Part shown: positions 56,523 to 64,000 of the stretch, piece after piece | How the letters are laid out: each line of letters begins with the position of its first letter | Numbering within the stretch: the stretch's first letter is position 1 | Source: Verrucosispora sioxanthis | GTDB lineage: Bacteria; Actinomycetota; Actinomycetes; Mycobacteriales; Micromonosporaceae | Direction: 5' to 3' | NCBI RefSeq assembly: GCF_010560025.1 | Contig: NZ_SAIY01000001.1 | Span: forward strand, 496,001 to 560,000 | Length of the DNA stretch: 64,000 bases | The notes under the pieces: model-generated | Databases searched by the model: none | Told to the model about the DNA's origin: nothing | The model's input: only the letters and a program-made list of their open reading frames with translations | Program-made: the position numbers and the translations under genes

Positions 56523-57956
56523 CTATTGTGCGGCCAGACCGTTGCGTCGGATCACCTCCGCGTACCACCTGGCACTGGACTTGGGGATGCGGGTCTGCTT
56601 GTCGTAGTCGACGTAGATCATGCCGAACCGCTTCGTGTAACCCCACGCCCACTCGAAATTATCCAACAGCGACCAGGCGAAGTATCCCCGCAGGGGGACG
56701 CCCGCGCTGATCGCCTCGTGCGAGGCGCGCAGGTGAGCGTCGAAATAGGCGAGCCGGTCGACGTCGTCGACCCGCCCGTCGACCACCTCGTCGACGAAGG
56801 CCGAGCCGTTCTCGGTCACGTAGAGCGGAAGGTCCGTGTACTCCTCGTGCACCCGGCGCAGGGTCTCCACCAGACCAGGAGCGTCGATCTCCCAGTCCAT
56901 GTCGGTGACCGGCACCCCCCGGGTGACGAACCGGACGTCCTCGCTGCCCGGCCAGCACGACTGGGCCCGCCAGTACGGTTCCGGCTGCTCGCCCGAGACC
57001 GGTGCGGCCACCACATGCCGGCTGTAGTAGTTGACGCCCACCACGTCCAGCGGCGTGGAGATGGTGGCCAGGTCACCGTCGTGGACGTGGCCGAAGTCGG
57101 TCACCTTCGCCAGGTCGGCCACCAGGTCGTCGGGGTACGCGCCGCGCAGGATCGGGTCGAGGAAGAACCGGTTGGCCAGGGCGTCGATCCGCCGGGCCGC
57201 GTCGACGTCACCCGGCGAGTCGCTGGCCGGGGTGACCGGGTACAGGTTGACGGTCACCCCGAGCTGTGCCTGCGGCACCGCCGTGCGCAGCGCCTGCACC
57301 GCGAGCCCGTGCCCGAGCATCAGGTGGTGTCCGGCGCGGACCGCGTCGGCCCCGTCGGAGCGGCCCGGGGCGTGCACCCCGGAGCCGTACCCGAGGAAGG
57401 CCGAGCACCACGGCTCGTTGAGCGTCGTCCAGTACTTCACCCGGTCGCCCAGGGCGTCGGCCACCAACAGGGAGTAGTCGGCGAACCGGGCAGCGGTGTC
57501 CCGGGCGGGCCAGCCCCCGGCGTCCTCCAACTCCTGCGGCAGATCCCAGTGGTAGAGGGTCAGCCAGGGCTCGATCCCGTTGGCCAGCAGCTCGTCGACC
57601 AGCCGCTGGTAGAAGTCGAGCCCTTCGGCGTTCGCCGGACCCGACCCGCCCGGCTGCACCCGCGGCCAGGACACCGAGAACCGGTACGACTTCAACCCCA
57701 GCTCGGCCATCAGCCGGACGTCGTCGCTGAGCCGGTGGTAGTGGTCGCAGGCGACGTCGCCGGTGTGCCCGGCGACCGTCCGGCCCTCGGTGTGGCTGAA
57801 GGTGTCCCAGATCGACGCGGTCCGACCGCCCTCGTTCGCCGCGCCCTCGATCTGGTACGCGGCGGTCGCCGCGCCCCAGAGGAAGCCGGGCGGGAAGGTG
57901 AGCGGCGGACGCTCGTCGAGGACGCCGACGGCGGGCGGGGTGGCGGGGTTGCTCAC
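56523..57956 (-). CDS. bglC: GH1 beta-glucosidase
   Basis: The 477-residue protein is a full-length GH1 enzyme: [77 protein letters not shown] (acid/base Glu in NEP), [15 protein letters not shown] (nucleophile Glu in TENG) and [16 protein letters not shown]. No signal peptide, so it hydrolyses imported cellobiose and cellotriose in the cytoplasm. GTG 57956 overlaps the cebG stop by four bases; a longer frame upstream is an accident of high GC. Part of the CebR-controlled operon. Confidence 0.96.
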   Translation of the reverse strand: MSNPATPPAVGVLDERPPLTFPPGFLWGAATAAYQIEGAANEGGRTASIWDTFSHTEGRTVAGHTGDVACDHYHRLSDDVRLMAELGLKSYRFSVSWPRVQPGGSGPANAEGLDFYQRLVDELLANGIEPWLTLYHWDLPQELEDAGGWPARDTAARFADYSLLVADALGDRVKYWTTLNEPWCSAFLGYGSGVHAPGRSDGADAVRAGHHLMLGHGLAVQALRTAVPQAQLGVTVNLYPVTPASDSPGDVDAARRIDALANRFFLDPILRGAYPDDLVADLAKVTDFGHVHDGDLATISTPLDVVGVNYYSRHVVAAPVSGEQPEPYWRAQSCWPGSEDVRFVTRGVPVTDMDWEIDAPGLVETLRRVHEEYTDLPLYVTENGSAFVDEVVDGRVDDVDRLAYFDAHLRASHEAISAGVPLRGYFAWSLLDNFEWAWGYTKRFGMIYVDYDKQTRIPKSSARWYAEVIRRNGLAAQ

Positions 57957-58795
57957 GACTTGACTGCACCTTCCATGATCCCGCCGATGATCTGGCGGCC
58001 GAAGAGGAGAAAGACGAGCACCAGCGGGATGGTGCCGACCGCCGTGGCGGCGAAGACCTGGGAGTAGTCCGTGTAGTAGGCGTACGAGAGGAAGGAGAGC
58101 GAGACCTGCAGGGTCGGGTTCTCCGGGGTGAGGATCGCGTACGGCCAGAGGAAGGAGTTCCAGGTCTCCATGAACGTGAGCAGACCGAGCACGCCGGCCG
58201 CCGGACGCAGCGCGGGCAGCACGATGTTCCAGTAGATCCGGAACGTGCTGGCACCGTCGACCCGACCGGCCTCGATCAGCTCGTCGGAGATCGCCTGGCT
58301 GGCGTACTGGCGCATCATGAACACGCCGAAGGCGCTCACCAGGAACGGCACGGTCACCGCGTAGAGGGTGTCGTACCACCCCAGCGACTGCATCATGCTC
58401 CAGAGCGGGATGAGACCCATCTGGGTCGGGATCATCATGGTGACGATGATCGCCAGCAGCAGCACGTTGCGACCGCGGAAGCGCAGCTTCGCGAAGGCGA
58501 AGCCGGCCAGGGAGCCGGTCAGCACCACCGACACGGTGACCACCGAGGAGACGATGATCGAGTTCATCAGGCCCTTGAGGAAGTTGGCCGCGTCGTTGTC
58601 GAGCACCCGGCCGAAGTTGTCACCGAACGCGCCGGCCGGGGTCATCGGCGGTGGCACGTCGTTGATGGACTCCAGGCTGCGGGTGCCGATCACGATCATG
58701 TAGTAGAAGGGGTAGATCGACAGCAGCGCCGCCAGGACGAGCGCCATGTAGGTGAGTGGACTGGTGCGCCACAGGCGCTTTGAAGCCGAGATCAT
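57953..58795 (-). CDS. cebG: Cello-oligosaccharide ABC permease
   Basis: The 280-residue inner-membrane protein has six helices and the MalG-like EAA loop ([21 protein letters not shown] then [10 protein letters not shown]). Start segment [20 protein letters not shown] and the extracytoplasmic loop are typical of the carbohydrate uptake-1 family. It pairs with CebF. The stop overlaps the bglC start. The ATPase (probably a shared MsiK) is not in the window, as usual for this locus. Confidence 0.94.
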   Translation of the reverse strand: MISASKRLWRTSPLTYMALVLAALLSIYPFYYMIVIGTRSLESINDVPPPMTPAGAFGDNFGRVLDNDAANFLKGLMNSIIVSSVVTVSVVLTGSLAGFAFAKLRFRGRNVLLLAIIVTMMIPTQMGLIPLWSMMQSLGWYDTLYAVTVPFLVSAFGVFMMRQYASQAISDELIEAGRVDGASTFRIYWNIVLPALRPAAGVLGLLTFMETWNSFLWPYAILTPENPTLQVSLSFLSYAYYTDYSQVFAATAVGTIPLVLVFLLFGRQIIGGIMEGAVKS

Positions 58796-58805
58796 CGATC
58801 TCTCC

Positions 58806-59774
58806 TCACTTGGCCGCGCGGCGGACGAGTACGAAGTTGATCAGCGACACGAAGACGATGATCATGAAGATGGCCCAGGCCACCGCGGCACCGTAACCTG
58901 CGGTACTCAGGTTGTAGATGCCCTTCTCGTACATGTACATGGCCAGCGTCTGGAACTCCCGCTGGTTGCCGCCGATGATGCTGCCGTTGGCGAAGAGCAG
59001 CGGCTCGGTGAACAGCTGCATGCCGCCGATCGTGGAGAGGATGACCACGAAGATGAAGGTGGGCTTGAGCATCGGCAGGGTGATCTGCCAGAACTGCCGC
59101 CACGGGCTGGCCCCGTCGATCGCGGCCGCCTCGTACAGGTCCTTCGGGATGGCCTGCATGCCGGCGAGCAGGATCAGGGTGTTGTAGCCGGTCCACCGCC
59201 AGTTGACCATCGTGGCGATCGCGGTCCAGGAACTCCACTCCTGGGCGCGCCAGTCGATCTGGTCCACCCCGACGAGGCCGAGCAGCCAGTTGAACAGGCC
59301 GAAGTCACGCTGGAACAGCATGCCGAAGACGATCGCGACGGCGGCCACCGACACCACGTTCGGCACGAAGATGGCCATCCGGAAGAAGGTCTTGGCGCGC
59401 AGCAGGGTCTGGTTGAGCAGGTTCGCCAGGAACAGCGCCATCAGCAGCTGCGGGATGGTCGACAGGGCGAAGATGCCGAACGTGTTGACCAGCGCGTTCC
59501 AGAAGTACTCGTCGGAGACCAACGCGCTGTAGTTGTCGAGCCCGATGAAGGTGTGCTCGCCGACCATGTCCCAGTCGTGCAGGGACATCCAGGCGGTGCG
59601 CAGCATCGGGTACAGCCCGAAGGCTCCGAAGATCAGGAAGAACGGCGCGATGTAGAGGTACGGGGAGTACTTGAGATCCAGGCGGTTGAAGAGATAGCCC
59701 CGCCGGCGCCGGGCGGGGGCGTCGGGGGGTGGTGCTGCTGGCGACGGCGGCGCCGTCGTGGCCGACACGCTCAT
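58806..59774 (-). CDS. cebF: Cello-oligosaccharide ABC permease
   Basis: The 322-residue MalF-type permease has a Pro/Ala-rich cytoplasmic N-terminus, six helices starting at YSPYLYIAPFFLIFGAFGLY, and the EAA loop (PKDLYEAAAIDGASPWRQFW then QITLPMLKPT). It lies 10 bases upstream of cebG on the minus strand. Confidence 0.94.
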   Translation of the reverse strand: MSVSATTAPPSPAAPPPDAPARRRRGYLFNRLDLKYSPYLYIAPFFLIFGAFGLYPMLRTAWMSLHDWDMVGEHTFIGLDNYSALVSDEYFWNALVNTFGIFALSTIPQLLMALFLANLLNQTLLRAKTFFRMAIFVPNVVSVAAVAIVFGMLFQRDFGLFNWLLGLVGVDQIDWRAQEWSSWTAIATMVNWRWTGYNTLILLAGMQAIPKDLYEAAAIDGASPWRQFWQITLPMLKPTFIFVVILSTIGGMQLFTEPLLFANGSIIGGNQREFQTLAMYMYEKGIYNLSTAGYGAAVAWAIFMIIVFVSLINFVLVRRAAK

Positions 59775-59830
59775 GACGCCACTCCGCTGCGCTCCGTGCC
59801 GTCACGAGGCACCACAGCACTGACGTGATG

Positions 59831-59860
59831 ATTCGCTCGCTTACGCTCGCTCATTCGAGT
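59831..59860. repeat. REP-like sequence between cebE and cebF
   Basis: ATTCGCTCGCTTACGCTCGC followed by TCATTCGAG forms nested short repeats (GCTCGC-TTAC-GCTCGC) with a flanking ATTCG/CGAG(T) pair, a kind of extragenic palindrome common near GC-rich actinobacterial genes. Function unknown. Confidence 0.45.
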
Positions 59861-59918
59861 TTCCTTTTCCAGCAAGGCCCGAGGGCCCTCGCGCAGAGTG
59901 CTGCGCGGTGGGGACCGA

Positions 59919-59952
59919 CCGGTGGCGTCCGGGTAGTCCCGAACGCCACCGG
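59919..59952 (-). terminator. Intra-operon hairpin between cebE and cebF
   Basis: Arms CCGGTGGCGTCCGGG (59919-59933) and CCCGAACGCCACCGG (59938-59952), one mismatch (G-T wobble in RNA), 4-base loop, 12 bases after the cebE stop. Such hairpins let binding-protein genes be expressed more strongly than permease genes by partial termination or 3' stabilisation. Confidence 0.7.
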
Positions 59953-59963
59953 AAGGGAATCAC

Positions 59964-61253
59964 TCAGAAGACGCCCTGGGTCTGCGCGTCCTTGGTGAAC
60001 TGCTCCCAGGCCGCATCCTTACTGGCCTGCCCGTTCTCGAACGCCCGCATCGCCGGCTCGAACGCGTTCTCCTTGACCGCCTGGTGCTTCGGGCCCAGGT
60101 GGATCGGCTCGATCTGGGCGACGCTCTCACCGAAGATCTTGCCGGTCGGCGCGTTGCTGAAGTACTCGTTGGTGTAGTTGAGGAAGGCCTCGTTCTTCAG
60201 CGCCTCCAGGTTGGTGGGCAGCGGGCCCTTGGCCTTGAAGGCCTCCACCTGGCTGGTGGCGTTGGTCAGGAACTGGGCGAGCTTCGCCGCCTCCTCCGGG
60301 TACTTGCTCTGCTCCGGCACGGCCAGCCACGAGCCGCCCCAGTTACCGCCGCCACCCGGCACGGCCGCCACGTCCCACTTGCCCTTGTTGGCCTCACCGG
60401 AGTTGTCCGCGACGATGCCGAGCATCCAGGACGGGCAGAAGGTGGCCGCGAAGGTGCCCTGCTTGAAGCCGCCGGACCACTCGGGCGACCAGGTGGACGC
60501 CTTGGCGGAGATGTCCACCATCGAGGTGGCGGTGTCCCAGGCAGCCTTCACCGCGGGGCTGGAGTCCGCGATGATGTTGTTCTCCTTGTCGTAGAACAGG
60601 TCGCTGCCCTGCTGGAACAGCACGCCGTTGGAGACGGCGGTGATCGAGTCGATGAACGCCTTGCCGGTGGCCTGCTTGTACTTCTGGCCAGCCTGGTGGA
60701 AGCCGTTCCAGTCCGGCCAGAGCGCCGAGACCGCGTCCCGCTCGGTGGGCAGGCCGGCGGCCTCGAACAGGTCCTTGCGGTAGCAGACCGCGAGGCTGCC
60801 GACGTCGGTCGGCAGGCCGATCAGCCGACCGTCCGGCGCCTTGCCCAGCTCCCACTTCCAGGGCAGGTAGTCGTCGGAGATCTCGGACGGCACCAGCGGA
60901 GTCAGGTCGGCCCAGTTGCGCGGGTTGGCCTTGAACTCGTTGAGGATGCCCTCCTCCAGGGCGGTCACGTCGGCCGCGCCCTTGCCGGTGGCGAGGTAAC
61001 GGACCAGCTTCGGCCGGTACTCACCGAGCTGCGCGGTCTTGCGCAGCTCGACCTTGATGCCGGTCTCCTGCTCGTACTGCTTGACGAGCTCGTCGTAACC
61101 CATTTCGCCGAAGGTGTCGACGACCAGCTTCGCGGGCTTCTCGCCCTCGGCCGGCGTGTCGTCGTCGTTGCCACAGGCCGCGAGCCCGCCGATAGCGGTG
61201 ATCGCGGCCAGGGTGGCTGCCGCCATGCGGGAACGCCGCGTGGTGAGGCTCAT
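59964..61253 (-). CDS. cebE: Cello-oligosaccharide-binding lipoprotein
   Basis: The 429-residue protein has a lipoprotein signal (MAAATLAAITAIGGLAAC, lipidated Cys) and a family-1 solute-binding fold: KLVVDTFGEMGYDELVKQYE, DVTALEEGILNEFKANPRNW, LIGLPTDVGSLAVCYRKDLF and KWDVAAVPGGGGNWGGSWLA, all close to CebE of streptomycetes. It captures cellobiose and cellotriose outside the membrane for CebFG. ATG 61253 is chosen because the signal peptide begins there. A promoter with a CebR box lies about 125-170 bases upstream. Confidence 0.95.
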   Translation of the reverse strand: MSLTTRRSRMAAATLAAITAIGGLAACGNDDDTPAEGEKPAKLVVDTFGEMGYDELVKQYEQETGIKVELRKTAQLGEYRPKLVRYLATGKGAADVTALEEGILNEFKANPRNWADLTPLVPSEISDDYLPWKWELGKAPDGRLIGLPTDVGSLAVCYRKDLFEAAGLPTERDAVSALWPDWNGFHQAGQKYKQATGKAFIDSITAVSNGVLFQQGSDLFYDKENNIIADSSPAVKAAWDTATSMVDISAKASTWSPEWSGGFKQGTFAATFCPSWMLGIVADNSGEANKGKWDVAAVPGGGGNWGGSWLAVPEQSKYPEEAAKLAQFLTNATSQVEAFKAKGPLPTNLEALKNEAFLNYTNEYFSNAPTGKIFGESVAQIEPIHLGPKHQAVKENAFEPAMRAFENGQASKDAAWEQFTKDAQTQGVF

Positions 61254-61377
61254 CCTGACCCCTCTTTCGATGGTGAGGCTGCTTTTGTCTGTGGTGGGGG
61301 GTGCCGCTGCGCCTGCCGACACCGACTCGGTCAGCCGGCGTCGGCGACCAAGGGCGCGCCGTGTGATCCACGCCTCT

Positions 61378-61422
61378 TGGGAACGCTCCCATGAGATTGC
61401 CGGCAGGTGTCGGGAGTGTCAA
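61378..61422 (-). promoter_or_regulatory. cebE promoter with CebR operator
   Basis: Minus strand: -35 TTGACA (61422-61417), 17-base spacer, -10 CAATCT (61399-61394). The CebR box TGGGAACGCTCCCA (61378-61391, one mismatch to TGGGAGCGCTCCCA) begins 2 bases after the -10 and covers +1, an ideal place for repression. The leader is roughly 130 bases. Confidence 0.88.
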
Positions 61423-61535
61423 TAGTCCAGTTGGAGCGATCCCAGATCGTTACCACGCAGCTCGTTCGCCCAGGCAAACAATCGGGAATGGCTGACAGGT
61501 TGCGCACCGACAACGGTCGATGGGGTCGGCCGCAG

Positions 61536-62081
61536 TCAGCAGAGACGACGCAACAGGGTGTCGACGCGACGGGCGTCGAAGAACGCCGGATCGAAGGCGG
61601 CACCGACCCAGTCCCGCATCGTCCGATGCTCCGGATGACCCGGCTCGGCCAGCGCGGCGAGCAGCAGCCGATAGCCCTGCGGGCCGCCGACGTCCTCCGG
61701 TGGGCCGGCCCGCTCACCGCCGAGGCAGCTCGGGTAGCGTTCCTCCGCCTCGGCACCGAAGACGTCCTCCACCAGCAGGTCGTGCTCCCACCAGTCGCCG
61801 AAGTCGTAGGTGTAGTGGAACCGGCTGCCCTTGCCGACCACCGCGTCCAACCGCACGTCCAACTCGTCGTGCAGGGCCAGCTCGCCGTCGGGGTCGGGCT
61901 CGCCGTACTGCACGCCGTCGATCTCGAACGAGTGCAGGTGGCAGTCCCGCCAGCCCATCGCGTGCTGCACCACGCGGTGCAGCCGGTCGAGGGTGTAGCC
62001 GCCGGGTACCAGCACCCGACGCCAGATCGCCGGACGAACCCCGGACAGGGACATCCTCAGCTGGAAGATCTGACGCGGCAT
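61536..62081 (-). CDS. Plasmid pRiA4b ORF-3 family protein
   Basis: The 181-residue protein has the family features: FQLRMSLSGVRPAIWRRVLV near the start, LHRVVQHAMGWRDCHLHSFE, FHYTYDFGDWWEHDLLVEDV (the conserved YDFGDxWxH box) and a Cys in YPSCLGGERAGPPEDVGGPQ followed by G-Y. The family is widespread in bacteria and on plasmids; its biochemical role is not established as far as I know. ATG 62081 is preferred to ATG 62105, since GGGAGG lies upstream of the former. Confidence 0.85.
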   Translation of the reverse strand: MPRQIFQLRMSLSGVRPAIWRRVLVPGGYTLDRLHRVVQHAMGWRDCHLHSFEIDGVQYGEPDPDGELALHDELDVRLDAVVGKGSRFHYTYDFGDWWEHDLLVEDVFGAEAEERYPSCLGGERAGPPEDVGGPQGYRLLLAALAEPGHPEHRTMRDWVGAAFDPAFFDARRVDTLLRRLC

Positions 62082-62116
62082 GGGTGTCCCATCCTCCCTC
62101 GGCATAGGCTGCGAGC

Positions 62117-62236
62117 ATGATCTGCCGAGCGTGCCGGGCGCGGCGGCACGACGACTGCCCGGGCCGGAACTGGTGCGACTGCCAGCACCGTACCCCCCGA
62201 CCGACCCCTCCCGTCACCGGTCCGGCCGGCGAATGA
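62117..62236 (+). CDS. 39-residue Cys-rich peptide coupled to reductase gene
   Basis: ATG 62117 opens a frame for MICRACRARRHDDCPGRNWC then DCQH and a Pro/Thr tail, ending at 62236. Five Cys and three His in 25 residues (C-x2-C, C-x5-C-x-C-x-H) suggest a zinc- or Fe-S-binding knuckle. The TGA overlaps the ATG of the reductase gene by four bases (ATGA), so it is very probably translated and coupled. It is too short for ordinary gene finders. No named family is recognised. Confidence 0.65.
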   Translation: MICRACRARRHDDCPGRNWCDCQHRTPRPTPPVTGPAGE

Positions 62237-62979
62237 GCGACAGAGCGCCGATTTCCGTCCTCTGGCCGGACCCGTCCCCGGAGCCGGTGGACGACGACAC
62301 GCTCATCGCCCGGTACGGTCGCGCCGACCGGCCACGCCTGCGGATGAACTTCGTGACCAGCGTCGACGGCGCGGTCAGTCTCGACGGTTACTCGGCCGGG
62401 CTGTCCGGCACACCCGACAAGCGGGTCTTCGGGCTGCTCCGGATGCTCTGCGACGCGCTGCTGGTGGCTGCCGGCACGCTGCGCCACGAGGGCTACCGGG
62501 CGATCCGGCTCGACGAGCGACGCCGGGCCTGGCGACGCGCGCACGGGCTGACCGAGTATCCGACCCTGGTCGTGGTCTCCGGCACCCTCGACCTCGATCC
62601 GACCCAGGCCGCCTTCGCCGACGCACCGGTACGCCCCGTGGTGCTCACCCACCGCAACGCGGCGGCACCGCCCGGCCTCACCGACGTGGCCGAGCTAATG
62701 CGCCACGGCGACGACCGGGTCGACCTGGTCGCCGGGCTGGCCGAACTGCGCCGACGCGGACTCTCTCAACTGCTCTGCGAGGGCGGGCCACACCTGTTCG
62801 GCGCCCTCACCGCCGCCGATCTGGTCGACGAGGTGTGCCTGTCGATCGCGCCCCTGCTCGCCGGGGCCGGGCCCGGGCGGATCACCGCCGGTGACCCGAG
62901 TCCCGCCCGGCGCCTGCCGCTGCGGCACGTGCTCCGCGCCGACGACGGCACCCTGCTGCTCCGCCACGCCCGGCACTGA
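62233..62979 (+). CDS. RibD C-terminal/dihydrofolate reductase-like pyrimidine reductase
   Basis: The 248-residue protein has the RibD C-terminal reductase fold: RLRMNFVTSVDGAVSLDGYS, MLCDALLVAAGTLRHEGYRA (NADPH site), LTEYPTLVVVSGTLDLD, and a final GLSQLLCEGGPHLFGALTAA plus DEVCLSIAPLLAGAGPGRI. There is no deaminase domain, so it is the stand-alone type; such proteins reduce aminopyrimidine or related carbonyls with NADPH, and some members serve as folate/riboflavin-side enzymes. ATG 62233 is fixed by the overlap with the Cys-rich peptide gene. Confidence 0.9.
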   Translation: MSDRAPISVLWPDPSPEPVDDDTLIARYGRADRPRLRMNFVTSVDGAVSLDGYSAGLSGTPDKRVFGLLRMLCDALLVAAGTLRHEGYRAIRLDERRRAWRRAHGLTEYPTLVVVSGTLDLDPTQAAFADAPVRPVVLTHRNAAAPPGLTDVAELMRHGDDRVDLVAGLAELRRRGLSQLLCEGGPHLFGALTAADLVDEVCLSIAPLLAGAGPGRITAGDPSPARRLPLRHVLRADDGTLLLRHARH

Positions 62980-63158
62980 CGGGCGACGTGCTGTCCCAGG
63001 CAGCCCGGACACCCGCCGTCAGAGTCCCGTCGCCGTACGCGATCGGCACGGTGTCGTTACGTGGCCTGCGCCGCGTCGCGTGGCGGCCTGTCGTACTCCT
63101 CCGGCAGGATGCAGGGCGTGTGTGCCGACCGCGACGACCGACCGAGCGGAGTAGCCCG

Positions 63159-64000
63159 ATGATCGACCAGGGGTTCGACGGCCCGGGCGAGGGGGTGGGC
63201 CGGGTGCTGGGCACCGCCGACGCCACTCCCCTGCAGTTCTGGACGGCGGTTTCCCCGGGCAGCTATCTCCAGCTCGACGACGTGGTGGTGACCCGGCGGG
63301 AGTTGCCCGACCGGGAGCCGGTGACCATCGCCGGAGTGGTCACCCAGGTCCGGGCGCGGCACGAGGGCGCACAGTTCGACTCCGACGTCTTCGCCATCGC
63401 CGACGGCACGCTGCCGGCGCAGGTGCAGGAGGCCGCCGAGATCACCACCACCCGGGTCGATCCCGAGTTCTACGTGCCGCCGCAGCCGGGTGCCGTGGTG
63501 CACCGGGCCGAGGGCGACGCCCGCGCCCGGGCCCTGCACTTCGACCGGATGGAACGGCGGATCCCGATGGGCACCGGCCGCGACGGTGTGCCGGTCTACC
63601 TCAACGCCGACTTCCTCGACGGCAGTCGGGGCGCGCACGTGTCGATCTCCGGCATCTCCGGGGTGGCCACCAAGACCAGCTTCGCCACCTTTCTTCTCTA
63701 CTCGGTGTTCCGCTCCGGCCAACTCGGCGGTGACGCGGTGAACGCCAAGGCGTTGATCTTCAACGTGAAGGGTGAGGATCTGCTCTTCCTCGACCACCCG
63801 AACGCCCGGCTCGACGATCCGACCCGGGCCGCGTACGCCCGGCTCGGCCTGGCCGCGGACGCCTTCCCCGACGTGCGGGTCTACGCGCCGCCCCGGGTCG
63901 GTGACTCGTCCGGCACACCGGACGTGAGCAGTCGGCTCACCGGGGTCGACAGCTTCTACTGGACACTCACCGAGTTCTGCGCGGACCGCCTGCTGCCGTA
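63159..64000 (+). CDS. HerA-like ATP-binding protein, N-terminal part
   Basis: An open frame runs from ATG 63159 (GGAG upstream) to the window end without a stop, giving 280 residues. The first 100 residues form a beta-barrel-like (HAS-barrel) region: VGRVLGTADATPLQFWTAVS, YLQLDDVVVTRRELP, VTIAGVVTQVRARHEG. Then comes PVYLNADFLDGSRGAHVSIS and a P-loop-like GISGVATKTSFATF, followed by KALIFNVKGEDLLFLDHPNA. This is the order found in HerA/FtsK-type helicases. HerA usually acts with the nuclease NurA in DNA-end processing; a partner would lie beyond the window. Confidence 0.82.
   Translation, partial: MIDQGFDGPGEGVGRVLGTADATPLQFWTAVSPGSYLQLDDVVVTRRELPDREPVTIAGVVTQVRARHEGAQFDSDVFAIADGTLPAQVQEAAEITTTRVDPEFYVPPQPGAVVHRAEGDARARALHFDRMERRIPMGTGRDGVPVYLNADFLDGSRGAHVSISGISGVATKTSFATFLLYSVFRSGQLGGDAVNAKALIFNVKGEDLLFLDHPNARLDDPTRAAYARLGLAADAFPDVRVYAPPRVGDSSGTPDVSSRLTGVDSFYWTLTEFCADRLLP

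Noticed and set aside
56523..58379. A 618-residue beta-glucosidase with an N-terminal extension
   Set aside because: The extension lies out of frame in cebG; GTG 57956 gives normal GH1 length and a 4-base overlap.

Overview
The window is very GC-rich chromosomal DNA from an actinomycete. Gene content, F420-, mycothiol- and biotin-related families, secreted xylanase and cellulase, leaderless genes and GTG starts fit the Micromonosporaceae (Micromonospora or a close relative). This assignment rests on protein and sequence style, not on a search. No rRNA, phage, CRISPR array or transposase was seen.

Layout. 1-5.1 kb: end of an F420-type oxidoreductase, a 39-residue membrane peptide, then a minus-strand run for lipid and phosphate metabolism (diacylglycerol-kinase-like, BrkB, double PAP2, endo/exonuclease/phosphatase). 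A 56-bp tandem repeat forms one junction in that run. 5.2-6.9 kb: a helix-turn-helix/Clp-N pair with a twin operator, divergent from a PP2C phosphatase. 7-18 kb: a dormancy or hypoxia locus like the mycobacterial DosR regulon. It holds two universal stress proteins, phosphoketolase, a P-type ATPase and two Acg-type nitroreductases (the ATPase and one nitroreductase are broken by frameshifts), a double-GAF sensor kinase and a DosR-like regulator. Four palindromes of the form GGGAC-N4-GGCCC lie in its promoters.

18-28 kb: a sugar-epimerase-like protein, then a xylan locus with two nearly identical tandem LacI regulators, a sugar-binding lipoprotein, GH43 xylosidase, GH10 xylanase and a CE4 deacetylase. 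27-34.7 kb: oxidoreductase/GlxA pair, two sets of tRNA genes (Val-Gly and Val-Cys-Gly), PadR/FAD monooxygenase, TetR, a TIGR03086 protein and a membrane-anchored surface protein. 34.8-40.8 kb: methyltransferase, P450, and an ABC-2 exporter facing a DesK/DesR-like two-component system. The two operons share an identical promoter palindrome. 40.8-44.6 kb: biotin genes bioD-bioF (bioF frameshifted) divergent from bioB-bsaP, then a GNAT.

44.6-48.8 kb: a secreted modular GH9 cellulase with a CebR-type operator and an LPXTG-type surface protein. 49-55 kb: aldehyde dehydrogenase, two ACT-domain proteins, and a phosphotransferase/acyl-CoA dehydrogenase pair. 55.4-61.3 kb: the cellobiose locus cebR, bglC, cebG, cebF, cebE, with a CebR box at the cebE promoter. 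The secreted cellulase, the cello-oligosaccharide importer and the intracellular beta-glucosidase therefore look like one CebR regulon. 61.5-64 kb: a pRiA4b ORF-3-like protein, an unlisted 39-residue Cys-rich peptide coupled to a RibD-type reductase, and the start of a HerA-like ATPase cut by the window edge.
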